Shown: positions 7,749 to 16,770, counted from the first letter of the stretch. The stretch is 64,000 nucleotides of DNA from JAJDOD01 sp050299835 (GCA_050299835.1 JBNKWP010000014.1:23851-87850), one strand, 5' to 3'. Numbers and translations: made by a program. The notes: generated from the sequence alone by a model not told the origin.

Positions 7749-7777
7749 GGGATAGCGAAGCCCGCCTCAGCCGTCAA
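7749..7777 (-). promoter_or_regulatory. Candidate sigma-70 promoter of the nuo operon
   Basis: On the minus strand TTGACG (7777-7772) is followed after 17 bases by TATCCC (7754-7749), about 30 bases upstream of the nuoA TTG start. The -35 match and spacing are good; the -10 is weak. Confidence 0.45.
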
Positions 7778-7900
7778 CGCACCATGACGCTGACAATTTA
7801 TCTCAAATTGCCCATCATCCTGTTGAAAATACTCCCAAGGGGGCCCCGGACCTGATCCGGGGCGGGGAGCGGAGCTCCCCTCCGCACTCTCCCAAAGCCC

Positions 7901-8680
7901 CTATCCCTCTACGATCCGCTCGTTGACCTCCAGCCAGCGCGCGCGATAGGCGAATTGCGCCGCATCGGCCACGTCCCGTTGAAACGCCGCGTTCACGCCC
8001 GCGCCCACCGCCGCCCCGATCACCGGGGCCAGTTGCGCGATCTTGCGGGTGGACAGGTTCACCCCCAGCGTCGCCGCAACCCGCTGGGTCGCCGCGACCG
8101 ACCCGGTGGTCTGCCCGGCCAGCCGCACAATCTTCTGCCAGTCGCCTGCATCCATCGCCGCCCGGCCCTCGGCCAGCCGTTCGATCGCTTCTGCCCGCTC
8201 TTCACGGCTGTTGGCCCCGGCCAGCGCCAGGATATCCAGAATATGGGTGCGTTCGGCTTCCGTATCTGCCCCGAACCCGTAACAAAGCCCCACCAGCCGC
8301 GTGGTGCGCAAAGCCAGCGCCACGGTCGCCGGCACATCGACGGCCAGCCCGAGCGCGCCGAACGCGCCCGCCGCGCCGCCGCCTGTGACGGCATAGCCCA
8401 TCGCCCAGCGCCGCACGCCCGAGACCGCATCCTCGCAGGCATCGAGATCGCCAAACGCATGGGTGATGCTGGCCGTCCGGATCGACTGCGACGCCGCCCA
8501 GTCGGCGCCCCGGATTGCCGCCTCGATCATCTCGGCCGGGACCAGACGGTTGGTCAGAAAGCTCACCGGGCCCGCCATGCTCCGGATCGCCCGCGGCAGG
8601 ACCGAAGGCGGCGCGGCGCGATAGTCGTCCTGTTCGCGCAGGATCGCCTCAACCCGCGGCACCACGATCACCTCGCTCAT
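7901..8680 (-). CDS. EcsC family protein
   Basis: A 259-aa protein resembling the EcsC family, named for the third gene of the Bacillus ecs ABC-transport locus; its biochemical role is unknown. Recognisable features are the amphipathic AAIRGADWAASQSIRTASITH region, a Gly/Ala-rich hydrophobic segment (residues ~95-120, GGGAAGAFGALGLAVDVPAT), and a second Gly-rich stretch near the C-terminus (IGAAVGAGVNAAF). These Gly-rich helices suggest membrane association. Its ATG overlaps the stop of the upstream LprI-like gene by four bases (ATGA), so the two are co-translated. Confidence 0.75.
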   Translation of the reverse strand: MSEVIVVPRVEAILREQDDYRAAPPSVLPRAIRSMAGPVSFLTNRLVPAEMIEAAIRGADWAASQSIRTASITHAFGDLDACEDAVSGVRRWAMGYAVTGGGAAGAFGALGLAVDVPATVALALRTTRLVGLCYGFGADTEAERTHILDILALAGANSREERAEAIERLAEGRAAMDAGDWQKIVRLAGQTTGSVAATQRVAATLGVNLSTRKIAQLAPVIGAAVGAGVNAAFQRDVADAAQFAYRARWLEVNERIVEG

Positions 8681-9204
8681 CGCATTTCGCTCCCGAGACC
8701 CCTGATTTCAATCGTCCGCTTTGCGGTCATGTCCACCTGGCACGAGGCCCAGGCAATGCTCCGCATCGAACCCGACCCCCACATCGCATAGGCCAGCCCG
8801 CATTCCGCGTCGCGAAATCCGATCCAGGCCCGCTGGGCGTCCCGCAGGCTGTCGGCGCGTTTGGCAAACTCGGGGGAAAACTCGGCCTCATCGGCATCCA
8901 TCGCCTTCAGCGCAGCCATCGTCTCGCGGTATTCGCTGTTCAGATATTTGTCCCAGACCTGTGCCTCGGCATTGATGCAGGACGACATGCCCAGCATGGA
9001 ATGCCCGCCCTCCTGCCCGTCCATACAAGCCGTCGACATCTGCCCGATGCAGGCGGTCATCGCATCGTCCGTCTCGGCAGCCGCATAACAGGCCTCCAGA
9101 ATGGACCCGAAGACCGCCACCTCATGTTCGGTGGCGGAGCCGGAGACAGGTGCCGCAATGGCCAGACCTGCGAAAATGAACGTCCAGATCCTCACATTCA
9201 TCAT
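8677..9204 (-). CDS. LprI-like (DUF1311) secreted protein
   Basis: A 175-aa exported protein. A signal peptide (FAGLAIAAPVSGSA) occupies the first ~24 residues. The remainder has paired cysteines (ILEACYAAA, TACIGQMSTACM, SSCINAEAQ) and the typical WDKYLNSEYRETM and LRDAQRAWIGFRDAECGL motifs of the LprI/DUF1311 domain, named after a mycobacterial lysozyme inhibitor. It probably acts in the periplasm. It has an ATGA overlap with the downstream EcsC-family gene. Whether it truly inhibits lysozyme cannot be judged from sequence. Confidence 0.75.
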   Translation of the reverse strand: MMNVRIWTFIFAGLAIAAPVSGSATEHEVAVFGSILEACYAAAETDDAMTACIGQMSTACMDGQEGGHSMLGMSSCINAEAQVWDKYLNSEYRETMAALKAMDADEAEFSPEFAKRADSLRDAQRAWIGFRDAECGLAYAMWGSGSMRSIAWASCQVDMTAKRTIEIRGLGSEMR

Positions 9205-9458
9205 TTAGGAACGAACCGTCCGTTTTGGAAGTCAAAGCGGCCTCGGCTTCGCGCGCGCCATGCGCCGTCAAACCCGTCATCCGAAAGCAAAACCGGCTGC
9301 CTCGTTGCAATGACACGCCGACCCACAAAGGACAGGCAAGGCCGCGAAATCAAGTGATTCATATCTCCGAAAGTACAACGCACGGCAGATGGTACAAAAC
9401 GGTCAGGAGGGGGCCCGAAACCGGTACAAAAGTTCACGCAACCCACCGAACGCCACCC

Positions 9459-11036
9459 TTAACGTTTTGTGAATGACGTCTCCGCCGCCGCCCGTGCCTT
9501 CAGCTCCTTGCGGATCACCTTGCCCGTCACGGTCATCGGCAAAGCCTCGAGAAACGCGATCTCGCGAGGATAGGAATACCCCGCAAGCCGCGTCTTCACC
9601 CAGTCCTGCAACTCCGCTTCCGTGGCGGAAAACCCTTGTTTCAGAACGATATAGGCCTTGACGATCTCGGTGCGCACCGGGTCCGGCTTGCCCACGACAC
9701 CCACGGTCGCAACGGCCTCATGGGTCAGCAGGCAATCCTCGATCTCCGCCGGCCCGATCCGGTAACCCCCTGAAGTTATGACATCATCTTCCCGTCCGAC
9801 GAAACGAATGAACCCGTCCTCGATCACTCCGCGATCGCCGGTGACCAGCCAGTCGCCGCGAAATTTCTCCGCCGTGGCCGCAGGATTATTCCAATATTCC
9901 AACATCATAGAGCCCGCACCCCGCCGAACCGCGATGTCCCCTTCTCCCGCCGTTTCGCCCCCATCGGCATCGATCACCGCCACCTCGAACCCGGGAACGG
10001 CGCGACCGATGCAGCCGGGCCTGGCCTCGAACATCGCCGAACAGGAACTGGCCACCATGTTGCATTCGGTCTGTCCGTAAAATTCGTTTATTGTCAGACC
10101 CATAGCCTTGCGCCCCCAAGCCAGCATCTCGGCTCCCAGCGGCTCGCCGCCGCTGGCCACGCTGCGCAAACCCGGTAATTCCGCATCTTCCGCCTTCAGC
10201 ATCCTGAGCGCAGTCGGCGGAAAAAACACATTGCGAACAGAAGCTTCCGCGATGATCTTCCGGCAGCTTTCGACAGAGAACTTCGGCATCCGCGCAGCCA
10301 CGACCGGCACACCCAAGGCAAGCCCCGGCATCAGCACGTCGAACAGGCCGCCAATCCAGGCCCAGTCCGCTGGCGTCCACAGGCAATCCCCTGATTGTCC
10401 TAGAAAATCATGGCTCATCTCGACGCCCGGCAAATGCCCCCGAAGCATCCTGTGCCCGTGCAGCGCACCCTTCGGTTTGCCGGTGGTGCCCGAGGTGTAG
10501 ATCAGGCAGGCTGGCGTCTCCGGCCCGGTCGCGACTGCGTCTTTCGCGGGTGCCGCCTCCGGTAAATCCTTTTCTGTCAGGGGCTTGACGTCAAAGCCCT
10601 TCAGCCGTCCCGCATTCTCGGCATCCGTGACAACCACGCCCGCCCCGCTATCCCCCAACCGGCTCGCCAGCGCATCCTGTTGAAACAGGGTGAAAAGCGG
10701 GACCGAAATCGCCCCCATCCGCCAGATCGCAATATGGGCCGCGGCCAGAATCGGCGATTGTGACAGGAAGACACCAACTCGGTCTCCTGCAAAAACACCA
10801 GCGTTTTCAAGACCTTGCTGAATGCGATCGGACAGATCCTTCAGTTGTCCGAAACTCACGTCCTGACGTGCATCCCCAGACAAGTCGATAATCGCGGCCC
10901 GGTCGGGCTCACGCTCGGCCCAACGGTCGCAAACCTCCACCGCCATGTTCAGCGCGACGGGGAACCGCCATCGAAATCCAGACCGCAACTCCTTGTAATC
11001 TTTCGAAAACGACAAGGATGCGACGTCAGAACTCAC
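9459..11036 (-). CDS. AMP-dependent acyl-CoA synthetase
   Basis: A 525-aa member of the ANL adenylate-forming superfamily that activates a carboxylic acid to its acyl-CoA via an acyl-adenylate. The phosphate loop LIYTSGTTGKPKGALHGHR is near residue 180, NEFYGQTECNM is the A5 motif, VTGDRG the A7 motif and PMTVTGKVIRKEL carries the catalytic A10 lysine. Substrate is not evident; the form resembles AcsA-like medium/short-chain synthetases. The start is GTG at 11036, embedded in the stop of a 44-aa secreted peptide (GTGA), implying translational coupling. Neighbouring isovaleryl-CoA dehydrogenase fits an acyl-CoA catabolism context. Confidence 0.9.
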   Translation of the reverse strand: MSSDVASLSFSKDYKELRSGFRWRFPVALNMAVEVCDRWAEREPDRAAIIDLSGDARQDVSFGQLKDLSDRIQQGLENAGVFAGDRVGVFLSQSPILAAAHIAIWRMGAISVPLFTLFQQDALASRLGDSGAGVVVTDAENAGRLKGFDVKPLTEKDLPEAAPAKDAVATGPETPACLIYTSGTTGKPKGALHGHRMLRGHLPGVEMSHDFLGQSGDCLWTPADWAWIGGLFDVLMPGLALGVPVVAARMPKFSVESCRKIIAEASVRNVFFPPTALRMLKAEDAELPGLRSVASGGEPLGAEMLAWGRKAMGLTINEFYGQTECNMVASSCSAMFEARPGCIGRAVPGFEVAVIDADGGETAGEGDIAVRRGAGSMMLEYWNNPAATAEKFRGDWLVTGDRGVIEDGFIRFVGREDDVITSGGYRIGPAEIEDCLLTHEAVATVGVVGKPDPVRTEIVKAYIVLKQGFSATEAELQDWVKTRLAGYSYPREIAFLEALPMTVTGKVIRKELKARAAAETSFTKR

Positions 11037-11167
11037 TTTGGCTGAAGCTGGATGCCATACGGGTTCGTATCACCGGGATCGGCCCCGACCACGGGTTCCG
11101 CCGTGGCCATCCGGGTGGCGAGTACGATTGCTGACACAACGAGAATGATCCAGGAAAAAAATCGCAT
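11033..11167 (-). CDS. Short secreted peptide coupled to acyl-CoA synthetase
   Basis: A 44-codon ORF begins at the ATG at 11167 and ends in a TGA sharing bases with the GTG start of the acyl-CoA synthetase. The first ~23 residues look like a cleavable signal or anchor (FFSWIILVVSAIVLATRMATA), leaving a 21-residue mature part, EPVVGADPGDTNPYGIQLQ followed by PK. No family is recognised. The signal-like N-terminus, sensible composition and exact GTGA overlap argue that it is translated. It may be a leader regulating the downstream gene or a small periplasmic peptide. Confidence 0.6.
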   Translation of the reverse strand: MRFFSWIILVVSAIVLATRMATAEPVVGADPGDTNPYGIQLQPK

Positions 11168-11341
11168 GGTCACACTCGCACTTCTTCAAAGCCCAGTCCG
11201 CTAAGACTGATTTCGGTCGTTTCACACATAACGCAGGTTGCCCCCAACCTTATCTTCCCCAGTCCGGAATGCCCCCCCGATCATCTTTTCGCATGACCAG
11301 ATCAGACATCCAAAGGGCTGAAACCACTCAACTTTCTTTGC

Positions 11342-11416
11342 CTACGGGAAGACCCGCACCTGCATCGAAACACCGAAAGCAACAGCCCCAAGGAACAGAA
11401 GACACAAGATTGGCAT
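11342..11416 (-). CDS. Possible 24-aa membrane peptide
   Basis: An ATG at 11416, preceded by GAAGGGG, opens a 24-codon frame encoding MPILCLLFLGAVAFGVSM and a short basic tail ending at TAG. It is one hydrophobic helix. It sits between isovaleryl-CoA dehydrogenase and the acyl-CoA synthetase pair on the same strand. Its small size makes chance a real alternative; nothing else is recognisable in 11168-11439. Confidence 0.3.
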   Translation of the reverse strand: MPILCLLFLGAVAFGVSMQVRVFP

Positions 11417-11439
11417 GCCGATCAAGCCCCTTCTCGGCG

Positions 11440-12603
11440 TCAGGCCATCGCGCTCACAAGTTCCCGACCGATCAGCATGCGTCGGATCTCCGACGTCCCC
11501 GCCCCGATCTCCATGAGTTTTGCGTCCCGGAACAGCCTAGAGACCGGGTGCTCGTTCATGAAGCCTGCGCCGCCCATCGCCTGCACAGCCTGATGCGCCT
11601 GTTTCATCGCGATTTCAGAGGCATAGAGACAGCAGGCCGCCGCGTCCTGCCGGGTCACATCGCCCCGGTCACAGGCCTTGGCAACCTCATAGACATAGGC
11701 CCGCGCTGAGTTCATGGCGGTGTACATATCCGCAATCTTGCCCTGCATGAGCTGGAACGACCCGATGGATTTCCCGAACTGCTTGCGCTCGGCCATGTAG
11801 GGCATGATTTCGTCCATGCAGGCCGCGACGATCCCCGGCCCGATCGCCGCCAGAACGACGCGCTCATAGTCCAGCCCGGACATCAGAACTGCAACGCCAA
11901 GCCCTTCTTCTCCCAGCACATTTTCGAACGGCACCTCGACATCATCGAAGATCAGTTCCGCCGTGTTCGAGCCCCGCATCCCCAGCTTGTCGAAATGGGG
12001 CGAAGTACTGAACCCGGTCATTTCCTTCTCGATCAAAAAGGCCGTGATACCCTTCGACCCGGCCTCGGGATCGGTTTTGGCATAAACTACCAGCGTGTCG
12101 GCATCCGGTCCGTTAGTGATCCAGTACTTGGTCCCGTTCAGCCGGTAGTGATCGTTTCGCTTCTCCGCCTTCAGCTTCATCGAGACGACATCGGACCCCG
12201 CCCCGGCCTCGCTCATCGCCAGCGCGCCCACGTGCTCGCCGGAAACGAGGCGCGGCAGATATTTCGCCTTCTGCTCGGGCGTTCCGTTCAGCCGGATCTG
12301 GTTCACGCAAAGGTTGGAATGCGCCCCGTAGGACAGGGAGACGGAGGCAGAGGCCCGCGCGATTTCCTCGACCGCCACGGCGTGCGCGAGATAGCCCATT
12401 GCCGCGCCGCCATATTCTTCCTCGACCGTGATGCCGAGCAGGCCAAGCTCCCCCATTTCACGCCAAAGGTCTGAAGGAAAACGATTTTCCCGGTCGATTT
12501 CGGCAGCCAGGGGGCGGACCCGATCCTGCGCCCAGCGATGGACCATCTCGCGCAAGGCTTCGACGTCTTCGCCCAGATCGAAGCGCATGGATGCGGTGAA
12601 CAT
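11440..12603 (-). CDS. ivd: Isovaleryl-CoA dehydrogenase
   Basis: A 387-aa flavin acyl-CoA dehydrogenase that oxidises isovaleryl-CoA to 3-methylcrotonyl-CoA in leucine degradation. YGAHSNLCVNQIRLNGTPEQ, ALAMSEAGAGSDVVSMKLKA and KYWITNGPDADTLVVYAKT are characteristic. GLDYERVVLAA carries the catalytic glutamate at the position peculiar to isovaleryl-CoA dehydrogenases, and the C-terminus has the FAD-binding GAGTSEIRRMLIGRE. GGGAGG upstream supports the ATG at 12603. The methylcrotonyl-CoA carboxylase genes that usually follow are absent. A TetR-like palindrome precedes the start. Confidence 0.93.
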   Translation of the reverse strand: MFTASMRFDLGEDVEALREMVHRWAQDRVRPLAAEIDRENRFPSDLWREMGELGLLGITVEEEYGGAAMGYLAHAVAVEEIARASASVSLSYGAHSNLCVNQIRLNGTPEQKAKYLPRLVSGEHVGALAMSEAGAGSDVVSMKLKAEKRNDHYRLNGTKYWITNGPDADTLVVYAKTDPEAGSKGITAFLIEKEMTGFSTSPHFDKLGMRGSNTAELIFDDVEVPFENVLGEEGLGVAVLMSGLDYERVVLAAIGPGIVAACMDEIMPYMAERKQFGKSIGSFQLMQGKIADMYTAMNSARAYVYEVAKACDRGDVTRQDAAACCLYASEIAMKQAHQAVQAMGGAGFMNEHPVSRLFRDAKLMEIGAGTSEIRRMLIGRELVSAMA

Positions 12604-12618
12604 GGCAGCCTCCCGGAT

Positions 12619-12634
12619 GTGAACACTCGTTCAC
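12619..12634. promoter_or_regulatory. TetR-like operator palindrome upstream of ivd
   Basis: GTGAAC (12619-12624) and GTTCAC (12629-12634) form a perfect 6-4-6 palindrome 15 bases upstream of the ivd ATG. TetR-family regulators of acyl-CoA genes often use TGAAC-N4-GTTCA type sites. No regulator gene is adjacent. Confidence 0.5.
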
Positions 12635-12693
12635 TTATTACTTCGCGGCCCGGACACCGTCAATTGCCGCGCGATGACCGGAACGTGACCACT

Positions 12694-13356
12694 TCACCCG
12701 ATCAGGTTCCGGACCACATCGGCCAGCCGGTCATACCCATCGAGCATGGCGTCCGGCGACAACCGGGCGACGCCACCGCCTTCGGGACCGAACCCTACCA
12801 GGATGATCGGCACCCCGGCGGCGCGCGCCGTATCCACGTCGGTTATGGTGTCGCCAACCAGCAGCGATTGTTCAGGGTCGCCTCCGGCGCGGCGCACAGC
12901 CTCCAGATAGGGTTTCGGGTCGGGCTTTCTGACCGGCAAGGTATCCGCGCCAATCATCGAACCGAACAGGTCGCGGATGCCCAGTCTGTCCAGAAGGGTT
13001 TCAGCCAGCTCGGCGGGTTTATTCGTGCAGACACCCAAGGCATAGCCCGCGCCCCGCAACTCCTGTAACGCTTCGGTCACGCCAGGATAAAGCACTGTTC
13101 TTACGTCTATATTTTCCGAGTAATGGTCAAGAAACGGTTGATATTGCGCGTCAACTGCCCGTTCATCCGTCACGCCCACACGGGAAAATCCCAGCCGCAA
13201 CATGGCACGCCCGCCGTGAAATGCCGTCAGGGCATCGTCGCTTTCGTCCAGGAGCGCACCGTACCCTTCGGCGATGAAGCAGGCATTCGCCGCCGCGATC
13301 AAGTCTCCGCTGGTGTCCGCGAGCGTACCATCCAGGTCACAGATTACTGTTTTCAT
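12694..13356 (-). CDS. gph: Phosphoglycolate phosphatase, HAD superfamily
   Basis: A 220-aa HAD hydrolase that dephosphorylates 2-phosphoglycolate, a product of DNA repair and photorespiratory chemistry. Motif I is VICDLDGTLADTS at the N-terminus (nucleophile first Asp), motif II is ALGVCTNKP, the motif III lysine is in RKPDPKPYLEA, and motif IV is LLVGDTITDVDTARAAG. The insertion cap domain lies between residues 15 and 85. Phosphoglycolate phosphatase is the usual annotation, but close HAD relatives have other substrates. It is transcribed divergently from glmU. Confidence 0.85.
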   Translation of the reverse strand: MKTVICDLDGTLADTSGDLIAAANACFIAEGYGALLDESDDALTAFHGGRAMLRLGFSRVGVTDERAVDAQYQPFLDHYSENIDVRTVLYPGVTEALQELRGAGYALGVCTNKPAELAETLLDRLGIRDLFGSMIGADTLPVRKPDPKPYLEAVRRAGGDPEQSLLVGDTITDVDTARAAGVPIILVGFGPEGGGVARLSPDAMLDGYDRLADVVRNLIG

Positions 13357-13380
13357 CCCATCCCCTCGGCGAAATCGCGC

Positions 13381-13401
13381 TGTCCGTGTAATTTACGGAC
13401 A
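13381..13401. repeat. Inverted repeat in the gph-glmU divergent region
   Basis: TGTCCGT (13381-13387) and ACGGACA (13395-13401) form a 7-bp inverted repeat with a 7-base AT-rich spacer, between the gph and glmU starts. It may be an operator; no matching regulator is nearby. Confidence 0.4.
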
Positions 13402-13481
13402 CACAAATTGATACCGTACCGCCTATGCGACATCCGAGCGCCACGTTACAAGGCGGCAATAATAACAGGACTGCAGGCCAC

Positions 13482-14828
13482 ATGCCCACTCACCTGATCC
13501 TACTCGCCGCCGGTGAAGGCACGCGGATGCAATCCGACGTACCGAAAGTCCTGCACAAGATCGCGGGCGCACCGCTTTTCGAACATGCGCTCAATTCGGC
13601 TTCCGCGCTGGATGGCCGGCGCGTGATCGTCGTGGGGCATGGCGGGGACGAGGTGGCTGCGGCGGCACAGGCCCATGACCCCGAGATTCTGATTGCCCGT
13701 CAGACGGATCAGCTTGGCACCGCACATGCCGTGGTCCAGGCGACGGAGGCGCTTGCGGGTGCGGGCGGCGACACGCTGATGCTTTATGGGGACACCCCCT
13801 TCATCCGGCCGGAAACCATCGCGCGGATGCAGGAGATGCGTGCGGGCGGCGCCGATATCGTTTTCCTTGGCTTCGAAGCGGCCGATCCGGGGCGATATGG
13901 CCGGATGGTGACCGATGGTGATCGGCTTCGGGAAATCGTCGAGTTCAAGGACGCAAGCGACGAGCAACGCGCGATAACGCTCTGCAATTCCGGCGTCGTC
14001 CTTGCCAGGACCGACATTCTCCTGCGCCTCGCCGCTGGAGTCGGGAACGACAATGCCGCGGGCGAATATTATCTGACGGACATCCCTGCCTTGGCGGCAG
14101 CGGAGGGCCTTGCGACCAGGGTCGCGACCTGCGAGGAGGCGGAGACGCTGGGCATCAATACCCGCGCGGACCTCGCCGCCGCCGAAGCCGTGTTCCAGCA
14201 ATCGGCCCGCATCGCGGCGCTGGAAAACGGTGTCACGCTGGAAGCGCCGGACACAGTCCATTTCGCTGCCGACACGGTGATCGGGCGCGATGCGATCATC
14301 GAGCCGTACGTGGTTTTCGGGCCGGGGGTCACCGTGGAATCCGAAGCCCATATCAAGGCGTTTTCTCATCTCGAAGGTGCCCATGTCGGTGCCCGAGCGA
14401 CCGTCGGCCCCTATGCCCGCCTCCGCCCCGGCGCGGAACTTTCGAATGACACCAAGGTCGGCAATTTCGTCGAGATCAAGAACGCTGAAATCGGCGACGG
14501 AGCCAAGGTCAACCACCTGAGCTACATCGGGGACGCGTCAGTCGGCGCGCGCACGAATATCGGAGCGGGCACGATCACCTGCAATTATGACGGGGTCTTC
14601 AAGCACCGGACCGAGATCGGCGCGGATGTTTTTATCGGATCGAACACGATGCTGGTCGCTCCGGTCAGGATCGGCGACGAGGCGATGACCGCGACCGGCG
14701 GCACCATTACGATGGACGTGCCTGACGGCGATATGGCGGTGGCCCGGGCCCGACAGGTCAATAAACCGGGTTTCGCCCGCAAGCTCTTTTCCCGGCTGCG
14801 GGCCGCCAAAGCCGCGAAGAAAGGTTGA
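13482..14828 (+). CDS. glmU: Bifunctional GlcN-1-P acetyltransferase / GlcNAc-1-P uridyltransferase
   Basis: A 448-aa enzyme making UDP-N-acetylglucosamine for peptidoglycan and LPS. The N-terminal pyrophosphorylase domain starts LILLAAGEGTRMQSDVPKVLH with the GxGTRM-K signature, and has QLGTAHAV and YGDTPF. The C-terminal left-handed beta-helix acetyltransferase (residues ~250-430) shows hexapeptide repeats, HLEGAHVGARATVGPYARLR, and the catalytic-region NHLSYIGDASVGARTNIGAG. The ATG at 13482 matches the family start; the frame stays open 57 bases upstream. It is followed after three bases by glmS, with which it forms a pathway operon. Confidence 0.97.
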   Translation: MPTHLILLAAGEGTRMQSDVPKVLHKIAGAPLFEHALNSASALDGRRVIVVGHGGDEVAAAAQAHDPEILIARQTDQLGTAHAVVQATEALAGAGGDTLMLYGDTPFIRPETIARMQEMRAGGADIVFLGFEAADPGRYGRMVTDGDRLREIVEFKDASDEQRAITLCNSGVVLARTDILLRLAAGVGNDNAAGEYYLTDIPALAAAEGLATRVATCEEAETLGINTRADLAAAEAVFQQSARIAALENGVTLEAPDTVHFAADTVIGRDAIIEPYVVFGPGVTVESEAHIKAFSHLEGAHVGARATVGPYARLRPGAELSNDTKVGNFVEIKNAEIGDGAKVNHLSYIGDASVGARTNIGAGTITCNYDGVFKHRTEIGADVFIGSNTMLVAPVRIGDEAMTATGGTITMDVPDGDMAVARARQVNKPGFARKLFSRLRAAKAAKKG

Positions 14829-14831
14829 ACC

Positions 14832-16646
14832 ATGTGTGGAATCGTTGGAATCCTTGGTGAGCACGAAGCCGCGCCCATCCTTGTCGAGGCGTTGAAGCGA
14901 CTGGAATATCGCGGCTACGACAGCGCAGGCATCGCGACCGTCGATAACGGTACGCTTGATCGCCGCCGGGCTGTCGGGAAACTGGTGAATCTCGCCGATC
15001 TGCTGGTGCATGAACCGCTTCGCGGGCGCTCCGGCATCGGGCACACCCGCTGGGCAACCCACGGCGCGCCTTCGGTCACCAATGCGCACCCGCATCGCTC
15101 CGGTCTGGTCGCCGTGGTCCATAATGGCATCATCGAGAATTTCAAATCCCTGCGGGAGGACCTGATGGCCAGGGGGTACTCGGCGGAGTCCGAGACGGAC
15201 ACCGAGACGATCTCACTTCTGGCGCAGAGTTTCATCGACCAGGGCCTGTCGCCGCGCGACGCCGCCGAGCAGACCATTGCCCGATTGGAAGGCGCATTCG
15301 CCGTGGCGTTCCTGTTCGAGGGCGAGAACGATCTGATTATCGCGGCGCGTCGGGGGTCACCACTCGCCGTTGGCTGGGGCGACGGGGAGATGTATCTGGG
15401 GTCCGATGCCATCGCGCTGGCTCCGCTGACCGACCGGATCACCTATCTCGAAGAAGGGGATCGCGCAGTCCTGACCCGCGCGGGTGCGGAAATCTGGGAT
15501 GGCGAGGGCCGCATCGCCAATCGCGAGGTTCGAAAGGTCCAGATCGACACGACCCGGATCGAAAAAGGCGGCCACAAGCACTTCATGGCCAAGGAGATCG
15601 CCGAACAGCCAGCGGTGCTGGCGGATACCCTTGCCCATTACGTGAAAGACGACACCCTGGCACTGCCGACGGACATGCCCGACTTTGCCCAGGTCGACCG
15701 CATTCTAATGATCGCCTGCGGCACGGCCTTCTACGCCTGCATGACCGCGAAATACTGGATTGAGCAACTTGCCGGCATTCCCGTTGAGGTCGATATCGCG
15801 TCTGAATTCCGGTACCGGAACCCACCTGTCGGAAAGAACACTCTGTCGATCTTTGTCAGCCAGTCAGGCGAAACCGCCGATACGCTGGCCGCTCTGCGTT
15901 ACGTTGCGACCGAAAGCCGCATCCTGTCCATCGTCAACGTCCCGGAAAGCTCGATCGCGCGGGAAAGCGATGTCGTCCTGCCCATACATGCAGGAGCGGA
16001 GATCGGAGTTGCCTCCACCAAGGCCTTCACCTGCCAGCTTCTGGTGCTTTTGATCGTCGCCATAAAAGCCGCGCGGGATCGCGGGATGCTGGACGAGCTT
16101 GCCTTCGCGGAGCAGATCAGGGCAATGCGCGCCGTTCCGGGACTGGTGAGCCAGGCGCTGGCCGCCAACGGCCATCTGGAAGCGGCGGGCGAAAAACTGG
16201 CGGAAGCCCAGGACATTCTCTTTCTGGGGCGGGGACGGATGTACCCGCTGGCGCTGGAAGGCGCTCTGAAACTGAAGGAAATCAGCTACATCCACGCCGA
16301 AGGCTATGCCAGCGGAGAGTTGAAACACGGACCAATCGCCCTGATCGACCGGAATGTGCCGGTGATCGTCATGGCACCGAAGGACGAGTTATTCGATAAG
16401 ACCGTTTCCAACATGCAGGAGGTCATGGCGCGCGGCGGCAAGATCGTTTTGGTGACGGATCGCAAGGGTGCTGCCGAGGCGGGGGATGGCGCGTGGCGCG
16501 TCCTGGAGATGCCGGAAGTGCCGGATATCCTGGCGCCGCTGGTCTATGCCGTTCCAGCGCAACTGTTGGCCTATTACACGGCTGTCGCGAAAGGCACGGA
16601 TGTCGACCAGCCGCGCAACCTTGCCAAATCAGTCACAGTGGAATGA
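14832..16646 (+). CDS. glmS: Glutamine--fructose-6-phosphate aminotransferase (isomerizing)
   Basis: A 604-aa enzyme producing glucosamine-6-phosphate from fructose-6-phosphate and glutamine, the step feeding GlmU. Cys2 of MCGIVGILG is the N-terminal glutaminase nucleophile; GHTRWATHGAPS and VVHNGIIENF belong to the glutaminase domain. Two SIS sugar-isomerase domains follow (ACGTAFYACM; FVSQSGETADTLAALR; FLGRGRMYPLALEGALKLKE), and the C-terminus DQPRNLAKSVTVE is the conserved tail. AAAGG lies seven bases upstream of the ATG. No glmS ribozyme would be expected or fits in the three-base gap. Confidence 0.98.
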   Translation: MCGIVGILGEHEAAPILVEALKRLEYRGYDSAGIATVDNGTLDRRRAVGKLVNLADLLVHEPLRGRSGIGHTRWATHGAPSVTNAHPHRSGLVAVVHNGIIENFKSLREDLMARGYSAESETDTETISLLAQSFIDQGLSPRDAAEQTIARLEGAFAVAFLFEGENDLIIAARRGSPLAVGWGDGEMYLGSDAIALAPLTDRITYLEEGDRAVLTRAGAEIWDGEGRIANREVRKVQIDTTRIEKGGHKHFMAKEIAEQPAVLADTLAHYVKDDTLALPTDMPDFAQVDRILMIACGTAFYACMTAKYWIEQLAGIPVEVDIASEFRYRNPPVGKNTLSIFVSQSGETADTLAALRYVATESRILSIVNVPESSIARESDVVLPIHAGAEIGVASTKAFTCQLLVLLIVAIKAARDRGMLDELAFAEQIRAMRAVPGLVSQALAANGHLEAAGEKLAEAQDILFLGRGRMYPLALEGALKLKEISYIHAEGYASGELKHGPIALIDRNVPVIVMAPKDELFDKTVSNMQEVMARGGKIVLVTDRKGAAEAGDGAWRVLEMPEVPDILAPLVYAVPAQLLAYYTAVAKGTDVDQPRNLAKSVTVE

Positions 16647-16770
16647 TTTGCGCCTTTCAGGCTCCGTTCACCTTCGGTTCATATAGGAACCGTTAAGGTC
16701 AGCTTCGGCTCAGGTTCTCACTCCTTTGCCCGGACCGGATTTGGACGCTCGGTCCACCTTTCAACGGGGT

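Noticed and set aside
9205..9458. Possible small genes between the LprI-like and acyl-CoA synthetase genes
   Set aside because: Frames there lack ribosome sites and sensible composition; I see only non-coding sequence.
12538..13068. Plus-strand 176-codon frame opposite ivd/gph
   Set aside because: Antisense of two confident genes with no domain.
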